Shown here piece after piece: positions 33,871-42,048 of a DNA stretch of 64,000 bases. The notes beneath the pieces are model-generated. The model did no database searches and had not been told where the DNA came from. It worked only from the letters and a program-made list of their open reading frames with translations. The number at the start of each line of letters is the position of its first letter. Position 1 is the first letter of the stretch. The translations under genes and the position numbers were made by a program. The DNA is taken from assembly GCA_002419465.1 (NCBI GenBank), contig DIGE01000009.1, forward strand, positions 24,890 to 88,889, in the 5' to 3' direction. Source of the stretch: Geobacter sp. UBA5730. GTDB taxonomy: Bacteria > Desulfobacterota > Desulfuromonadia > Geobacterales > Pseudopelobacteraceae.

Positions 33871-35755
33871 GAACAACGTCGTCACCATCACCGCCGACAA
33901 GTGTATCATCGCCGCTGTTGCCATAGAGTTGGTCGTTGTTGTTACCGCCATACAGCTTGTCATTTCCGGTGCCGCCTTCAAGGTAGTCGTCGCCATTAGC
34001 GCCGTAGAGAGTATCGTTTCCTCCAGCGCCATAAAAATGATCAGTGTAGCTATCACCGGCCATTACATCACTTGATTCACTTCCAAAAATAACATGACTC
34101 ACTTTGGCAGTCGTAATTATGCTGCCCGATGGATATGCCAGCAGATTCTTGCGTGTTGCCAAATCCTGGAAATACCAAGATCTGCCTTCAAGTTCCGAAC
34201 CACCACTTACAGATTGGGTGTCTGCACTGTTTGCCTTCATTACCCAGGTGAGCATGGCTGCACGATCAGCGATCCAGGAATCAGAAAGACTGCCCTTATC
34301 GGTGGTCAGGTTAAGCAGGTCAAGCTCACCGTTTTTGTTGGCATTGCTGTAGTCAAGGCCACGTATGGCAAAGGGATTCAGTTCTTTCAGGGCATAACGG
34401 TAGGCGAAGGAATCGTTGGTGTTAAGGTCAATACCCTTTGCCATGTTGATGATGGTGCTGGCAGGGTAGATTGGCAGAGGATCGACGGTGATTACTGCCG
34501 AGGAAGGTATCGTGTCGATGGATTTACGAATGTTCTTAATGTTTGAGTACAACGCTTCACGATTGTTTTTGGCAATCGGTGCGGAACTGCTCGATACCAG
34601 CAGTTTGTTGAGGGTGTTGACCAGGGATTCAAAGGTGTAGTCGGCTGTGTTGCTGATGGCTTTGAAGATGGGTTCAAGCCAAGCCATTGAATTACCAAGA
34701 GACTTATTGGCAAGGCCTTTATCTAATCGCAAGAACAGGTCATAAACTGCCATTGCATCAGTCATCTGTGAGGAACCGTGCCCCCCAGCATTGCCTTTCA
34801 TTGTTTCGGTTTGTATGTGCTGTGTCGCACCGGGTTGATGCAGGCCGATCCACCAGTCTTGGGCCACAAAGTCCCATCCGGCGGAACCGATCAGGTTGGT
34901 AATAATGTCGGGGTTAAATGAACTTGCCCCACCCAGCAGGCTGAAAAGATGATCTACGTTCGTTGGGCCATTCCCGCCAGCACCGATTGCCAAACCATCG
35001 CCAAAACCGGCACCGTTGATCATGAGAGCTTCAGTTACATCATTTGGGAACAGTCGCGAAAAGGCTGCCGCAAGATGGCCACCAAGGGAGTGCCCAACAA
35101 CGGTAACAGATGAGGGGTTAATACCGAGGCCTGCACTGCGTTCGTCATTGAAAACCTGATTTGATTGATAGTTAAAGTTTATCTTACGGACCTTGCCCAG
35201 CGGTTCATCAATTACAATATCAGTGCGAGATTGCAGATATTCCCTATAAGCAAGCACAGCAAGCGGCCCCCCTGCTATGGCAGCAGCATAGGCAGCAGTT
35301 AAGGTGTAATCTGTTTCTAAAATGGCAACCTGATATGCCGACCCTTTTGGTGCCTTCAGTTGCTGCCAGTAGTTGTACATGTCTACAATCTGGTCCATGG
35401 CCAGACCATCACGGACTATGTCAAGAAGATCGGCATCTGCCAGATCATCATAAACCGTTGTCAATCCTGTTTCGGTACCACGAAACGCCAGCACGTACTG
35501 GTCGGGATTGTTTGAATCCTTTGCATGAAACAGGGTGGCAGAGAAGCCGTTTTCTGTGTTCTTCTGATGACTGGCAACTGACCATTGAGAGGTGATTGAG
35601 GTGGCTTGGTCGCCTTTTATCTTTGGGCTTAACCGTTCCAAACGCCCTAACACCATATCTGGCGTTACAACCTTTTCAGCTCCTGAAAGCCAAAAGTCAG
35701 CATAACTTGCTTCAGCTAATTGTGTTAATTGATAAATATCATTATTATTTATCAC
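33827..35755 (-). CDS. RTX-lipase-like protein 1 (intact; candidate type I secreted effector)
   Basis: A 642-residue protein with no N-terminal signal peptide, as expected for type I secretion. Residues ~1-380 are a lipase-class alpha/beta-hydrolase with Ser in VVGHSLGGHLAAAF and a likely catalytic His in GGHGSSQMTDAMAVYDL. Next comes a conserved linker (DYTFESLVNTLNKLL to NPFAI), a segment with YPSGSIITTAKVSHVIFGS, and about six RTX nonapeptides (GGNDTLYGANGDD to GGDGDD). It ends DNYAEASERVVA. RTX repeats bind calcium and fold the protein outside the cell. It starts at a GTG, overlapping the upstream membrane-protein gene by 11 nt. Whether it is a phospholipase toxin or a secreted nutritional lipase cannot be decided; pairing favours the former. 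Confidence 0.85.
   Translation of the reverse strand: MINNNDIYQLTQLAEASYADFWLSGAEKVVTPDMVLGRLERLSPKIKGDQATSITSQWSVASHQKNTENGFSATLFHAKDSNNPDQYVLAFRGTETGLTTVYDDLADADLLDIVRDGLAMDQIVDMYNYWQQLKAPKGSAYQVAILETDYTLTAAYAAAIAGGPLAVLAYREYLQSRTDIVIDEPLGKVRKINFNYQSNQVFNDERSAGLGINPSSVTVVGHSLGGHLAAAFSRLFPNDVTEALMINGAGFGDGLAIGAGGNGPTNVDHLFSLLGGASSFNPDIITNLIGSAGWDFVAQDWWIGLHQPGATQHIQTETMKGNAGGHGSSQMTDAMAVYDLFLRLDKGLANKSLGNSMAWLEPIFKAISNTADYTFESLVNTLNKLLVSSSSAPIAKNNREALYSNIKNIRKSIDTIPSSAVITVDPLPIYPASTIINMAKGIDLNTNDSFAYRYALKELNPFAIRGLDYSNANKNGELDLLNLTTDKGSLSDSWIADRAAMLTWVMKANSADTQSVSGGSELEGRSWYFQDLATRKNLLAYPSGSIITTAKVSHVIFGSESSDVMAGDSYTDHFYGAGGNDTLYGANGDDYLEGGTGNDKLYGGNNNDQLYGNSGDDTLVGGDGDDVVLADNYAEASERVVA
34364..34670. 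repeat. 307-bp direct repeat, copy 2 (conserved linker of lipase-like gene 1)
   Basis: The partner of 31837-32143, without indels. Beyond its low-coordinate edge this copy continues into the normal RTX-lipase C-terminus, whereas copy 1 runs into the foreign RTX fragment. Confidence 0.8.
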
Positions 35756-36389
35756 GTTTATATCCCCCGAATTCTTTTATAAGTTCAATATTTTTAAAGA
35801 ACATAATTTCGTTTTCATCCGAATGACTGCATTTTGAGTTTGTTAGCCACACCTTATAACTTTTCCACCCGTAGGGTGTTCCTAAAAATGGATTGCCATA
35901 ACCAGAGCTAAAATCAGTCCAACGAACTATAATTTTTCCGGTTTTTATATCTATAATTTCAGATATTCGCTTAATTACATTGTTTTCAATTGGACCTTTT
36001 TCTTTAACCACCCATATAAACCTAGAATTTATATACTCATTTATTCCTATTTCTTCATCTAGGTTACTATTTATATCTGGGCGTTTTTCCGGTCTATTCT
36101 TGTCATTGTAAGGCATTAAAGTTTCCGCCACGCCTGGGTTTTCCTTTTTCCACTGTTCAATGGTCTTGAAGATCGTTACCTTTGCCTCTTCCCGACAATA
36201 TTTCTCAAAAGTACGTTTAGTCTGCACGTACTCCCAGAACATTGTGGTAACCGGTAGGGTGACGACGATGGCAGCCAAAATTCCGGCGACCAGCTTTTTT
36301 TGAGGAGCTGCGCGTAGAACGCGATAAACAATCAAAACTGATATGAGGACATAGCCGCCCAAAACTGCAAAGACCAGTAATCCGGCCAT
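35745..36389 (-). CDS. Small membrane-anchored protein A, paralogue of protein B
   Basis: A 214-residue protein with two N-terminal hydrophobic segments (LLVFAVLGGYVLISVLIVY, then a helix ending PVTTMFWEY) and a soluble domain holding EQWKKENPGVAETL, FSSGYGNPF and GWKSYKVW. It is homologous to protein B along its whole length but clearly diverged in the soluble part. The start is taken at the ATG at 36389, which shares a base with the preceding RTX stop (TGATG) exactly as at the protein B junction. A GTG three bases earlier is possible. Its end overlaps the RTX-lipase 1 start. It probably paired with the RTX gene whose tail remains at 36389-36746. Confidence 0.75.
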   Translation of the reverse strand: MAGLLVFAVLGGYVLISVLIVYRVLRAAPQKKLVAGILAAIVVTLPVTTMFWEYVQTKRTFEKYCREEAKVTIFKTIEQWKKENPGVAETLMPYNDKNRPEKRPDINSNLDEEIGINEYINSRFIWVVKEKGPIENNVIKRISEIIDIKTGKIIVRWTDFSSGYGNPFLGTPYGWKSYKVWLTNSKCSHSDENEIMFFKNIELIKEFGGYKRDK

Positions 36390-36432
36390 CACGCCACCAC
36401 CCTTTCAGATGCTACAGCGTAGTTGTCGGCAA
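36375..36432. repeat. Toxin/immunity junction repeat, copy 2
   Basis: Equivalent of 33813-33870. It covers the NYAVASERVVA-stop end of the RTX fragment and the start of membrane protein A. Confidence 0.8.
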
Positions 36433-36746
36433 AACAAAGCATCCCGCCTAACAGCTCATCATTACCACCCAGGCCGGCAATCAGGTCATTCCCCTCACCG
36501 CCGTCGATGTAATCGTTGCCATGGGTGCTGGCAGCCTGCCCGTCGGCATCACCCTGGATTACATCATTGCCGGAGCCGCCAACAATCGAATCATTACCGC
36601 CTTCGCCATACAGCACATCATCACCGCTGCCGCCGTCGACACTATCCGTCCCGCCACCGGCATAAATGATGTCGTTGCCGCTACCGCCGTAGATATTGTC
36701 ATTCCCTGCAACTACAGCAGTATCCAAACCGATGTCAGTGATCAGC
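36389..36746 (-). pseudogene. C-terminal RTX fragment of a third toxin-like gene
   Basis: Only the tail of an RTX protein remains: Ca-binding nonapeptides (YGGSGNDIIYAGGGTD, GGSGDDVLYGEGGND, DGGEGNDLIAGLGGND), then a switch to the array-specific ending DNYAVASERVVA. The N-terminal part is cut off by the transposon whose inverted repeat starts at 36747. The change of style just before CFADNYA suggests an earlier recombination that put the conserved C-terminus on a different repeat block. Confidence 0.8.
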
Positions 36747-37755
36747 AGGGGTCAGTTCTCCATTTTTCATATTTTCAATTCCTTCCTGATTGCTTCAACC
36801 TGCTTCTGCAGTGCAGCATCCAGCGCAATCTTGGCTTTTATCCGACGGCTTGCTTCGCATAGCGCTGATTCACGCATGCCAAATAGTTTTCCAATTTCCT
36901 TTAGTCGCAATCCACTGTGCTGGTGACAAAGATATATGCCCAGTTGACGGGCCAGTTTATCGTCACCAACAGCAATATTTCTTGCGCCTTGCATGATCTT
37001 GTCCGGTGACGGTCTGCTCTTCAACTGATGTAACGCGGGTATGCCGTCTGCTGCCCGATCACCAGGAATGTGATCCTTGGTTGTCTTTGCAATGAAGGCG
37101 GTGCTACCTAAAATCGTGCTTGCCACCGTCTCTTTGAGCGGGCTTTCATATGTTTTGTCGATACGTTCTTTAACAAACAGCCGATAGTTGTCTCTGCAAT
37201 TATCGAAGTATCCGAGGATGAAGCCGGTGTTAAGCCATGTTGGTGGAGTAGTGGTACCGATGTAATATCGATAGCTTGACCACGGGTGTTCTTCTGGTTG
37301 CGCCACCATTGCTGCTCTCACAGGATTAAGGTGCAGGTAACGGGACAGCTCTTGTGCATAGGTATCCGCTTCCACGAGGATTGCCTTGTATCTGCCTTGA
37401 AACAAATGTCCGGTCCGTTTTCTCTTGATGTTGAAATAAGTGGTATATGCGCCGTTTATGTGCCGCATGATCTGGGACAGATTCCCTTGTGGTGTTTCAA
37501 GCAGTAGGTGGTAGTGGTTGCTCATCAGGCAATAAGCATGGATCACCGCGCCGTATCTGACTGTTGATGATTCAAGGTAGGAAAGGAATTTTTCCCTGTC
37601 TCGATTGCTTTTGAATACATCCCGCTGTTCATTGCCACGCGAGGTCACATGGTAAAAAGCGCCGGGGTATGTAATGCGTAGTGGACGGGCCATTGGTTCG
37701 CTCGTATCTTGGTTCAGCTAGTCGAAATTCCGTGAATTATGGAGAACTGACCCCT
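36747..37755 (-). mobile_element. RAYT-type (HUH/Y1 transposase) element with 17-bp terminal inverted repeats
   Basis: A 1009-bp unit. The left end 36747-36763 reads AGGGGTCAGTTCTCCAT and the right end 37739-37755 is its exact inverse complement. The single gene inside is a REP-associated-type tyrosine transposase. The left flank is an RTX gene tail and the right flank is the middle of the ABC transporter, so the insertion was accompanied by, or followed by, deletion of the DNA between. Confidence 0.85.
36767..37693 (-). CDS. Transposase, REP-associated tyrosine (Y1/HUH) family
   Basis: A 308-residue protein. The N-terminal Y1_Tnp domain starts MARPLRITYPGAFYHVTSRG, with HUH motif MSNHYHLLLETP and the catalytic Tyr probably in FQGRYKAILVE, followed by LSRYLHLNPVRA. 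A C-terminal DnaA/helix-turn-helix-like part (SGLRLKEIGKLFGMRESAL) is typical of the long RAYT subgroup. It would nick and rejoin single-stranded DNA at palindromic ends. It is intact and apparently complete. Confidence 0.93.
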   Translation of the reverse strand: MARPLRITYPGAFYHVTSRGNEQRDVFKSNRDREKFLSYLESSTVRYGAVIHAYCLMSNHYHLLLETPQGNLSQIMRHINGAYTTYFNIKRKRTGHLFQGRYKAILVEADTYAQELSRYLHLNPVRAAMVAQPEEHPWSSYRYYIGTTTPPTWLNTGFILGYFDNCRDNYRLFVKERIDKTYESPLKETVASTILGSTAFIAKTTKDHIPGDRAADGIPALHQLKSRPSPDKIMQGARNIAVGDDKLARQLGIYLCHQHSGLRLKEIGKLFGMRESALCEASRRIKAKIALDAALQKQVEAIRKELKI

Positions 37756-39483
37756 ATGCTTCTTATAGAAGCCCAACAGCATCTTGGCCAGGGTGCTCTT
37801 ACCGCAACCTGATGGCCCCATCAGAACGCTTAGGTGACCTGCTTTGAAGGAAATGTTTAGATTGCGGTACAGGTAGGGGTGCTCTGGTGAGTAGCGGAAG
37901 CTGACATCATTCAGCTCAATGCTGCCCCCCTGGGTTGATTGTGCCCTGGCCGGGGTAAGGGCATAGGGCTCTGTGGGCATATCCATGATATCGCCCAGAC
38001 GCTTGACCGCAATATCAGCCTGCTGGAATTCCTGCCACAGTCCAACCAGTCGCAGCATCGGCTGACTCATCCTTCCGGCAAACATCTGAAAGGCTACCAA
38101 CTGGCCGATGGTGAAGCCATCGTTCCTCATAACCAGCAATGCACCTACCACCAGTATGGCCAGGGTCATAGCCTGTTCAAGGCTGTTGGCAACCACGTTG
38201 TAACCGTTGGAGAGCTGGCGGGTGGTGAACCCGGCTGCCAGGTAGGAGGCGATGTAGTCACCATAGCGTTTCTCCAGTACCGGCTCCATCTGCAGTGATT
38301 TTACGGTGGACATGCCGGAGACGTATTCAGTGACAAAGGCCTGGTTTCTTGCACCCAGCAGAAACTGTTTGTTCAGACGATCACGGAAGACCGGGGTGAC
38401 CAGTAGACTGATAAAGGCGATCAAGCCCAGCATGCCTACCGAGATCAGGGAGAGCTGCCAGCTGTACCAGAACATCACCCCAAGGAAGATCAACAGAAAC
38501 GGGAAATCAAGCAGCAGGGTGACGGCGGCACCGCTGACAAACTGACGGATGTTTTCCACCCCCTGCATACGGGCCACCAGTACACCGGTGGGGCGGTGTT
38601 CAAAGTACGGTAGTGGCAGCCTAAGCAGATGTCCGAATACCTTGGTACCCAGCACGGCATCAATCCGGTTGCCGGTATGTAGCACCAGATACTGACGCAT
38701 CCAGGTCATGATGGCGCTGAAGACCATGAAGATCAGCATGCCGACACCGATCACGATCAGGGTACTTTGGCTCTGGTGGACGACTACCTTATCAATGACG
38801 ACCTGCGTAAAGAGGGGCGTGGCAAGACCGACCAACTGAAGTAGCAGCGAGGCCAGCAGGATATCCCGCCAGATGCTTTTGTGCTTGAGCAGTTCGGGGA
38901 TGAACCACGTAAAACCGAAGCGCTGTTGCTGAGCCCCCCCGGCAGGGGCATCGTCGTCCTGCAGGCCGGTCTTCTGACGTGACTCATCCCGCGAGATCAT
39001 GGTCAGTTGCGGCAGAAGACGCTCTGCAATGGCGCTGCTATCGATGGTTACCGGGGTATGAGATCCTGGCCGGAAGTACATAACCCGTTCACTGTCGGCC
39101 TTGATGATCAGTATGGGGCATAACACCTCAACAGCTTCTGCCTGGGTATCAGCAGCATCCGGCTCAGCCGAAGGCTGCTCCGGCTGCAGATAGGCGATGG
39201 CTGGCAGTGGGATATCCTGCAGACTGCCGCTGGCAGGGATCGGCAAGCCACCCACCTTGAAACCCAGGGCGGTCAAGGCGGTGGTCAGGGTGACACGGGT
39301 TGATGGAGGGGGGAATTGCCGCTGGATCAGGACAGGATCAAAGGGGATGCGGTGCAGTTGACAGAGGCTGCCCAGCAGCCAGAGCAGGTCGGGGTCAGCG
39401 AATTGGGCGTTGTCATGACCGGCATCAGGCGTTTTGGTGGTTTTGAAAAGCTGCACTGGCACACTCGCATTGCATGAAATCAA
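37714..39483 (-). pseudogene. Type I secretion ABC transporter (C39-like peptidase-type), truncated in the ATPase domain
   Basis: The remaining ~575 residues hold an N-terminal C39-like domain lacking an obvious catalytic Cys, as in RTX-toxin transporters. Six membrane helices follow in the ABC exporter core (LLASLLLQLVGLATPLFTQVVIDKV onward). The start of the nucleotide-binding domain reaches Walker A (GPSGCGKSTLAKMLLGFYKK). There the transposon end supplies the last residues and a stop, so the signature motif, Walker B and H-loop are absent and the protein cannot hydrolyse ATP. The TTG at 39483 is a weak start; in-frame GTG codons at residues 8 and 10 are alternatives. It is the export pump expected for the RTX proteins next door. 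Confidence 0.88.
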
Positions 39484-39505
39484 AACCCGTACAAGCTACC
39501 GTATA

Positions 39506-39511
39506 ATTATA
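39506..39511 (-). promoter_or_regulatory. Possible -10 box of the type I secretion ABC gene
   Basis: A consensus TATAAT on the minus strand lies about 22 nt before the ABC start, in a very AT-rich stretch. The -35 (TTTATT at 17-nt spacing) is weak. Confidence 0.35.
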
Positions 39512-39648
39512 ATTTGTCAAATAGTAACAATAAAATAATTTAATATACCAGAAATGCAAAATGTTATTTAATAATCAGGCTGTTGCTGCACGACACGTCA
39601 AGTTCAAGCCACACCTGTCAACAGATTCTATGCAACCAGACTATTAGC

Positions 39649-39677
39649 TTGCAATTGTACAGAGTTTGACCTATAAA
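39649..39677 (+). promoter_or_regulatory. Sigma-70-type promoter of the rpsF operon
   Basis: TTGCAA (39649-39654), a 17-nt spacer and TATAAA (39672-39677) give a near-consensus promoter with a leader of about 78 nt before rpsF. The leader has GC-rich inverted segments (GCGGC/GCCGC). These might be an S6:S18 autoregulatory structure, but I could not confirm the known motif. Confidence 0.7.
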
Positions 39678-39761
39678 GAACGTTCGCCAAAAGCGGCCAT
39701 TCGCCGCCAACTCCTTGCTCCGGGCAGACCGGGGCTATCAAATCCGTGAGGAGGATTTATC

Positions 39762-40121
39762 ATGAGGAAGTACGAAACCATCTTCATCCTCCAGCCGGAC
39801 CTTGGTGAGGACGACGTCAAGATCGTCACCGACAAGGTTCAAGATGTGGTTGCATCCTACAAGGGTGATTTCCACCGGCTGGACGACTGGGGATCCCGCA
39901 AGCTGTCTTACTCGATCCGCAAGTTCCCCCGTGGGCGCTATTTTTATCTGCGCTTTGATGGTGAGGCCGCCCTGGTAGCAGAACTGGAGCGCCGGCTGCG
40001 TCTTGACGAAAAGGTGCTGCGCTACCTGACCGTCAACATCACCGATGAGCCGGAGAAGAAGGTGGCCGAGCGCAAGCCGGCAGCCGAAACGACCGAAGCT
40101 GCCGAAACCGCGGCCGAATAA
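39762..40121 (+). CDS. rpsF: Small ribosomal subunit protein bS6
   Basis: A 119-residue S6 starting MRKYETIFILQPDLGED, with the RRNA-contact strand LDDWGSRKLSYSIRKFPRG and YFYLRFDGE, and an acidic Glu/Ala tail. It binds 16S rRNA as a heterodimer with S18, encoded next. Start supported by GAGGAGGA. First gene of the rpsF-rpsR-DUF2232-rplI operon. Confidence 0.98.
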   Translation: MRKYETIFILQPDLGEDDVKIVTDKVQDVVASYKGDFHRLDDWGSRKLSYSIRKFPRGRYFYLRFDGEAALVAELERRLRLDEKVLRYLTVNITDEPEKKVAERKPAAETTEAAETAAE

Positions 40122-40142
40122 CGTTCCTGGAGGATGATACCC

Positions 40143-40481
40143 ATGAGTGAGACCACGACAACGACAGCTGCACCTGAACATACCCGTCCTTCCGGCCCAC
40201 GCCCCAGCGGTCCCCGCCCTGATCGTGGCGGCCCCGGCGGCCCCCGCAAAAAACGTCCCTTTCAACGCCGCAAGGTGTGCCGTTTTTGCGCAGAGAAGGA
40301 AATGACCATCGACTACAAGGACCCCCGCACCCTGCGCTATTACATCACCGAGCGTGGCAAGATCGTACCGCGGCGGATCTCCGGCAACTGTTCCAAACAC
40401 CAGCGCGAGATCACCGAGGCGATCAAGCGGGCCCGCAACCTGGCATTGCTGCCCCTGGCAGCAGGCCACGCAATGCCCTAA
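40143..40481 (+). CDS. rpsR: Small ribosomal subunit protein bS18
   Basis: A 112-residue S18 with a ~35-residue Pro/Gly/Arg-rich N-terminal extension (unusually long; typical S18 is ~75-90 residues), then the core [35 protein letters not shown] and [18 protein letters not shown]. The retained cysteines suggest the zinc-binding form. The start at 40143 lies 8 nt after GGAGGA; an upstream in-frame ATT-like start is not needed. Confidence 0.96.
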   Translation: MSETTTTTAAPEHTRPSGPRPSGPRPDRGGPGGPRKKRPFQRRKVCRFCAEKEMTIDYKDPRTLRYYITERGKIVPRRISGNCSKHQREITEAIKRARNLALLPLAAGHAMP

Positions 40482-40493
40482 CGGAACAGAGAT

Positions 40494-41465
40494 TTGAGCA
40501 CCACTTTTCAGCCACGGACAGGCGCCGGGCAGTACCTGCGTGCGGTACTGCTCGGCGCTGCTGGTTCCGGTGTGCTGTTCAGCGCCAGCATGGCGGTTCC
40601 GCTTATCGGCTTTGTTGCCGGATTTCTGGCAGCGACGCCGCTTTGTTACACCCGCCTGACCGGTGGACGCCGGGCGGCAGTGCTGGCCGCTCTGATTGCC
40701 GCCCTCCTGGTGGGGCTCGGCTTTAAGCCGCTGGCCGGACTGTGGTTTTTTGTGCAGTGTGGTTTGATCGGCCTGTTGCTGCCCGAACTGATGCTGCGGG
40801 GCATGACATCATCCCGGGCACTGCTCTGGACCACCGCAGCAGCCACGGTTGGCACTGCGCTTGTGGCGTTCAGCATGGCTGCAACAGCCGGGCAGGAACT
40901 GCTGGCCATGGCCCAGCAAGAGATCAGCACCGGCATGAACCAGGCTTTGCGTCTTTACGAGCAACAACAGGGTCTGTCACCAGAGGATCTGGAAACCATC
41001 AAGCAGGGCATGCAGACGATCAGCACCACCCTGCTGCGCATCTTCCCTGCCCTGGCCAGCCTGAATCTGCTGCTGGTCAGCGCAATCAGCCTGCTGTTCC
41101 TGCAACGGATGGCGGCTAAACAGGGACTGGCGCTGGGATTTGCTCCTTTTCGCACATTCCGCGTGCCGGAACCCCTGATCTGGTTTTTGATCACAGCCGG
41201 TTTCAGCCTGCTGGCTAAAACCCCGTTGGTGACCACGCCGGCGATGAATATTCTGGCACTGCTGGCAGTACTATACTTTTGCCAGGGGCTGGCAGTCGTG
41301 ATCACCCTGATTGAGCGCACCCCTTACACTGGCATCCTGAAGGTTCTGCTGACCTTCCTGTTGCTGCTGCAACCCTATTTACTGCCATTGATTAGCATCT
41401 TGGGCATTTTTGACCTTTGGGGTGAATTCCGCACCCCTCGCACCAAGCAGGAAGAAAACCTGTAA
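40494..41465 (+). CDS. DUF2232 (YybS-like) membrane protein
   Basis: A 323-residue protein with about eight hydrophobic helices and an amphipathic loop (QQEISTGMNQALRLYEQQQ). Genes of this DUF2232 family sit between rpsR and rplI in many deltaproteobacteria and near rpsF/rplI in Firmicutes. The function is unknown. Translation starts at a TTG 12 nt after rpsR, with GGAACAGAG as a modest ribosome site. Confidence 0.85.
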   Translation: MSTTFQPRTGAGQYLRAVLLGAAGSGVLFSASMAVPLIGFVAGFLAATPLCYTRLTGGRRAAVLAALIAALLVGLGFKPLAGLWFFVQCGLIGLLLPELMLRGMTSSRALLWTTAAATVGTALVAFSMAATAGQELLAMAQQEISTGMNQALRLYEQQQGLSPEDLETIKQGMQTISTTLLRIFPALASLNLLLVSAISLLFLQRMAAKQGLALGFAPFRTFRVPEPLIWFLITAGFSLLAKTPLVTTPAMNILALLAVLYFCQGLAVVITLIERTPYTGILKVLLTFLLLLQPYLLPLISILGIFDLWGEFRTPRTKQEENL

Positions 41466-41491
41466 ACCAGGCTCGAAAGGAGTAGCACCCG

Positions 41492-41935
41492 ATGAAAGTG
41501 ATTCTGCAGGAAAACATTGAAACTCTGGGTCAGATCGGCGATCTCGTCAAGGTAGCCCCCGGCTATGCCCGCAACTTCTTGCTCCCCAAGGGGTTTGCCA
41601 TTGAGGCCACCGTGAAAAACGCCAAGGCCATGGAGCATGCCAAGCGCCAACTGGCCTACAAGAAGAACAAGACCCTGGAGGCTGCCAAGCAACTGGCTGC
41701 CAAACTGGAAGCTCTGAACGTTACCCTGTCGCACCAGTCCGGTGAAGAAGGCAAACTGTTCGGTTCCGTTACCACCATGGAGATTGCGGCATTCCTCAAG
41801 GAACATGACCTGGAGATCGATCGCAAAAAGATGACGCTGGCTGAACCGATCAAGCAGCTGGGTGACTACACCGTGCCGGTGAAGATCCACCCCGAGGTAA
41901 CCGCCAAGCTGAAGGTACAGGTAATTGCTGCCTGA
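41492..41935 (+). CDS. rplI: Large ribosomal subunit protein bL9
   Basis: A 147-residue L9. The N-terminal rRNA-binding domain reads MKVILQENIETLGQIGDLVKVAPGYARNFLLPKG. A long connecting helix (KNAKAMEHAKRQLAYKKNK) and the C-terminal domain (GKLFGSVTTMEIA, YTVPVKIHPEV) follow. AAAGGAG precedes the ATG. Last gene of its operon, followed by a terminator. Confidence 0.98.
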   Translation: MKVILQENIETLGQIGDLVKVAPGYARNFLLPKGFAIEATVKNAKAMEHAKRQLAYKKNKTLEAAKQLAAKLEALNVTLSHQSGEEGKLFGSVTTMEIAAFLKEHDLEIDRKKMTLAEPIKQLGDYTVPVKIHPEVTAKLKVQVIAA

Positions 41936-41958
41936 TCCGTACCGTTACTGCAATTTTC

Positions 41959-41989
41959 AACCCGCCACCCACCTGTGGCGGGTTTTTTT
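41959..41989 (+). terminator. Rho-independent terminator of the rpsF-rplI operon
   Basis: A perfect 10-bp stem AACCCGCCAC/GTGGCGGGTT with a 6-nt loop is followed by a run of seven T's. Confidence 0.92.
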
Positions 41990-42048
41990 GTATCTGAAAG
42001 CCCTGAGCTGTTGACAACCCGGCAGACAGGGGGGAAAATACCGAGGCT

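Noticed and set aside
39678..39761. S6:S18 ribosomal leader RNA upstream of rpsF
   Set aside because: The leader has GC-rich inverted segments and CCG triplets but I could not fit the defined motif by eye. A covariance-model search would decide.
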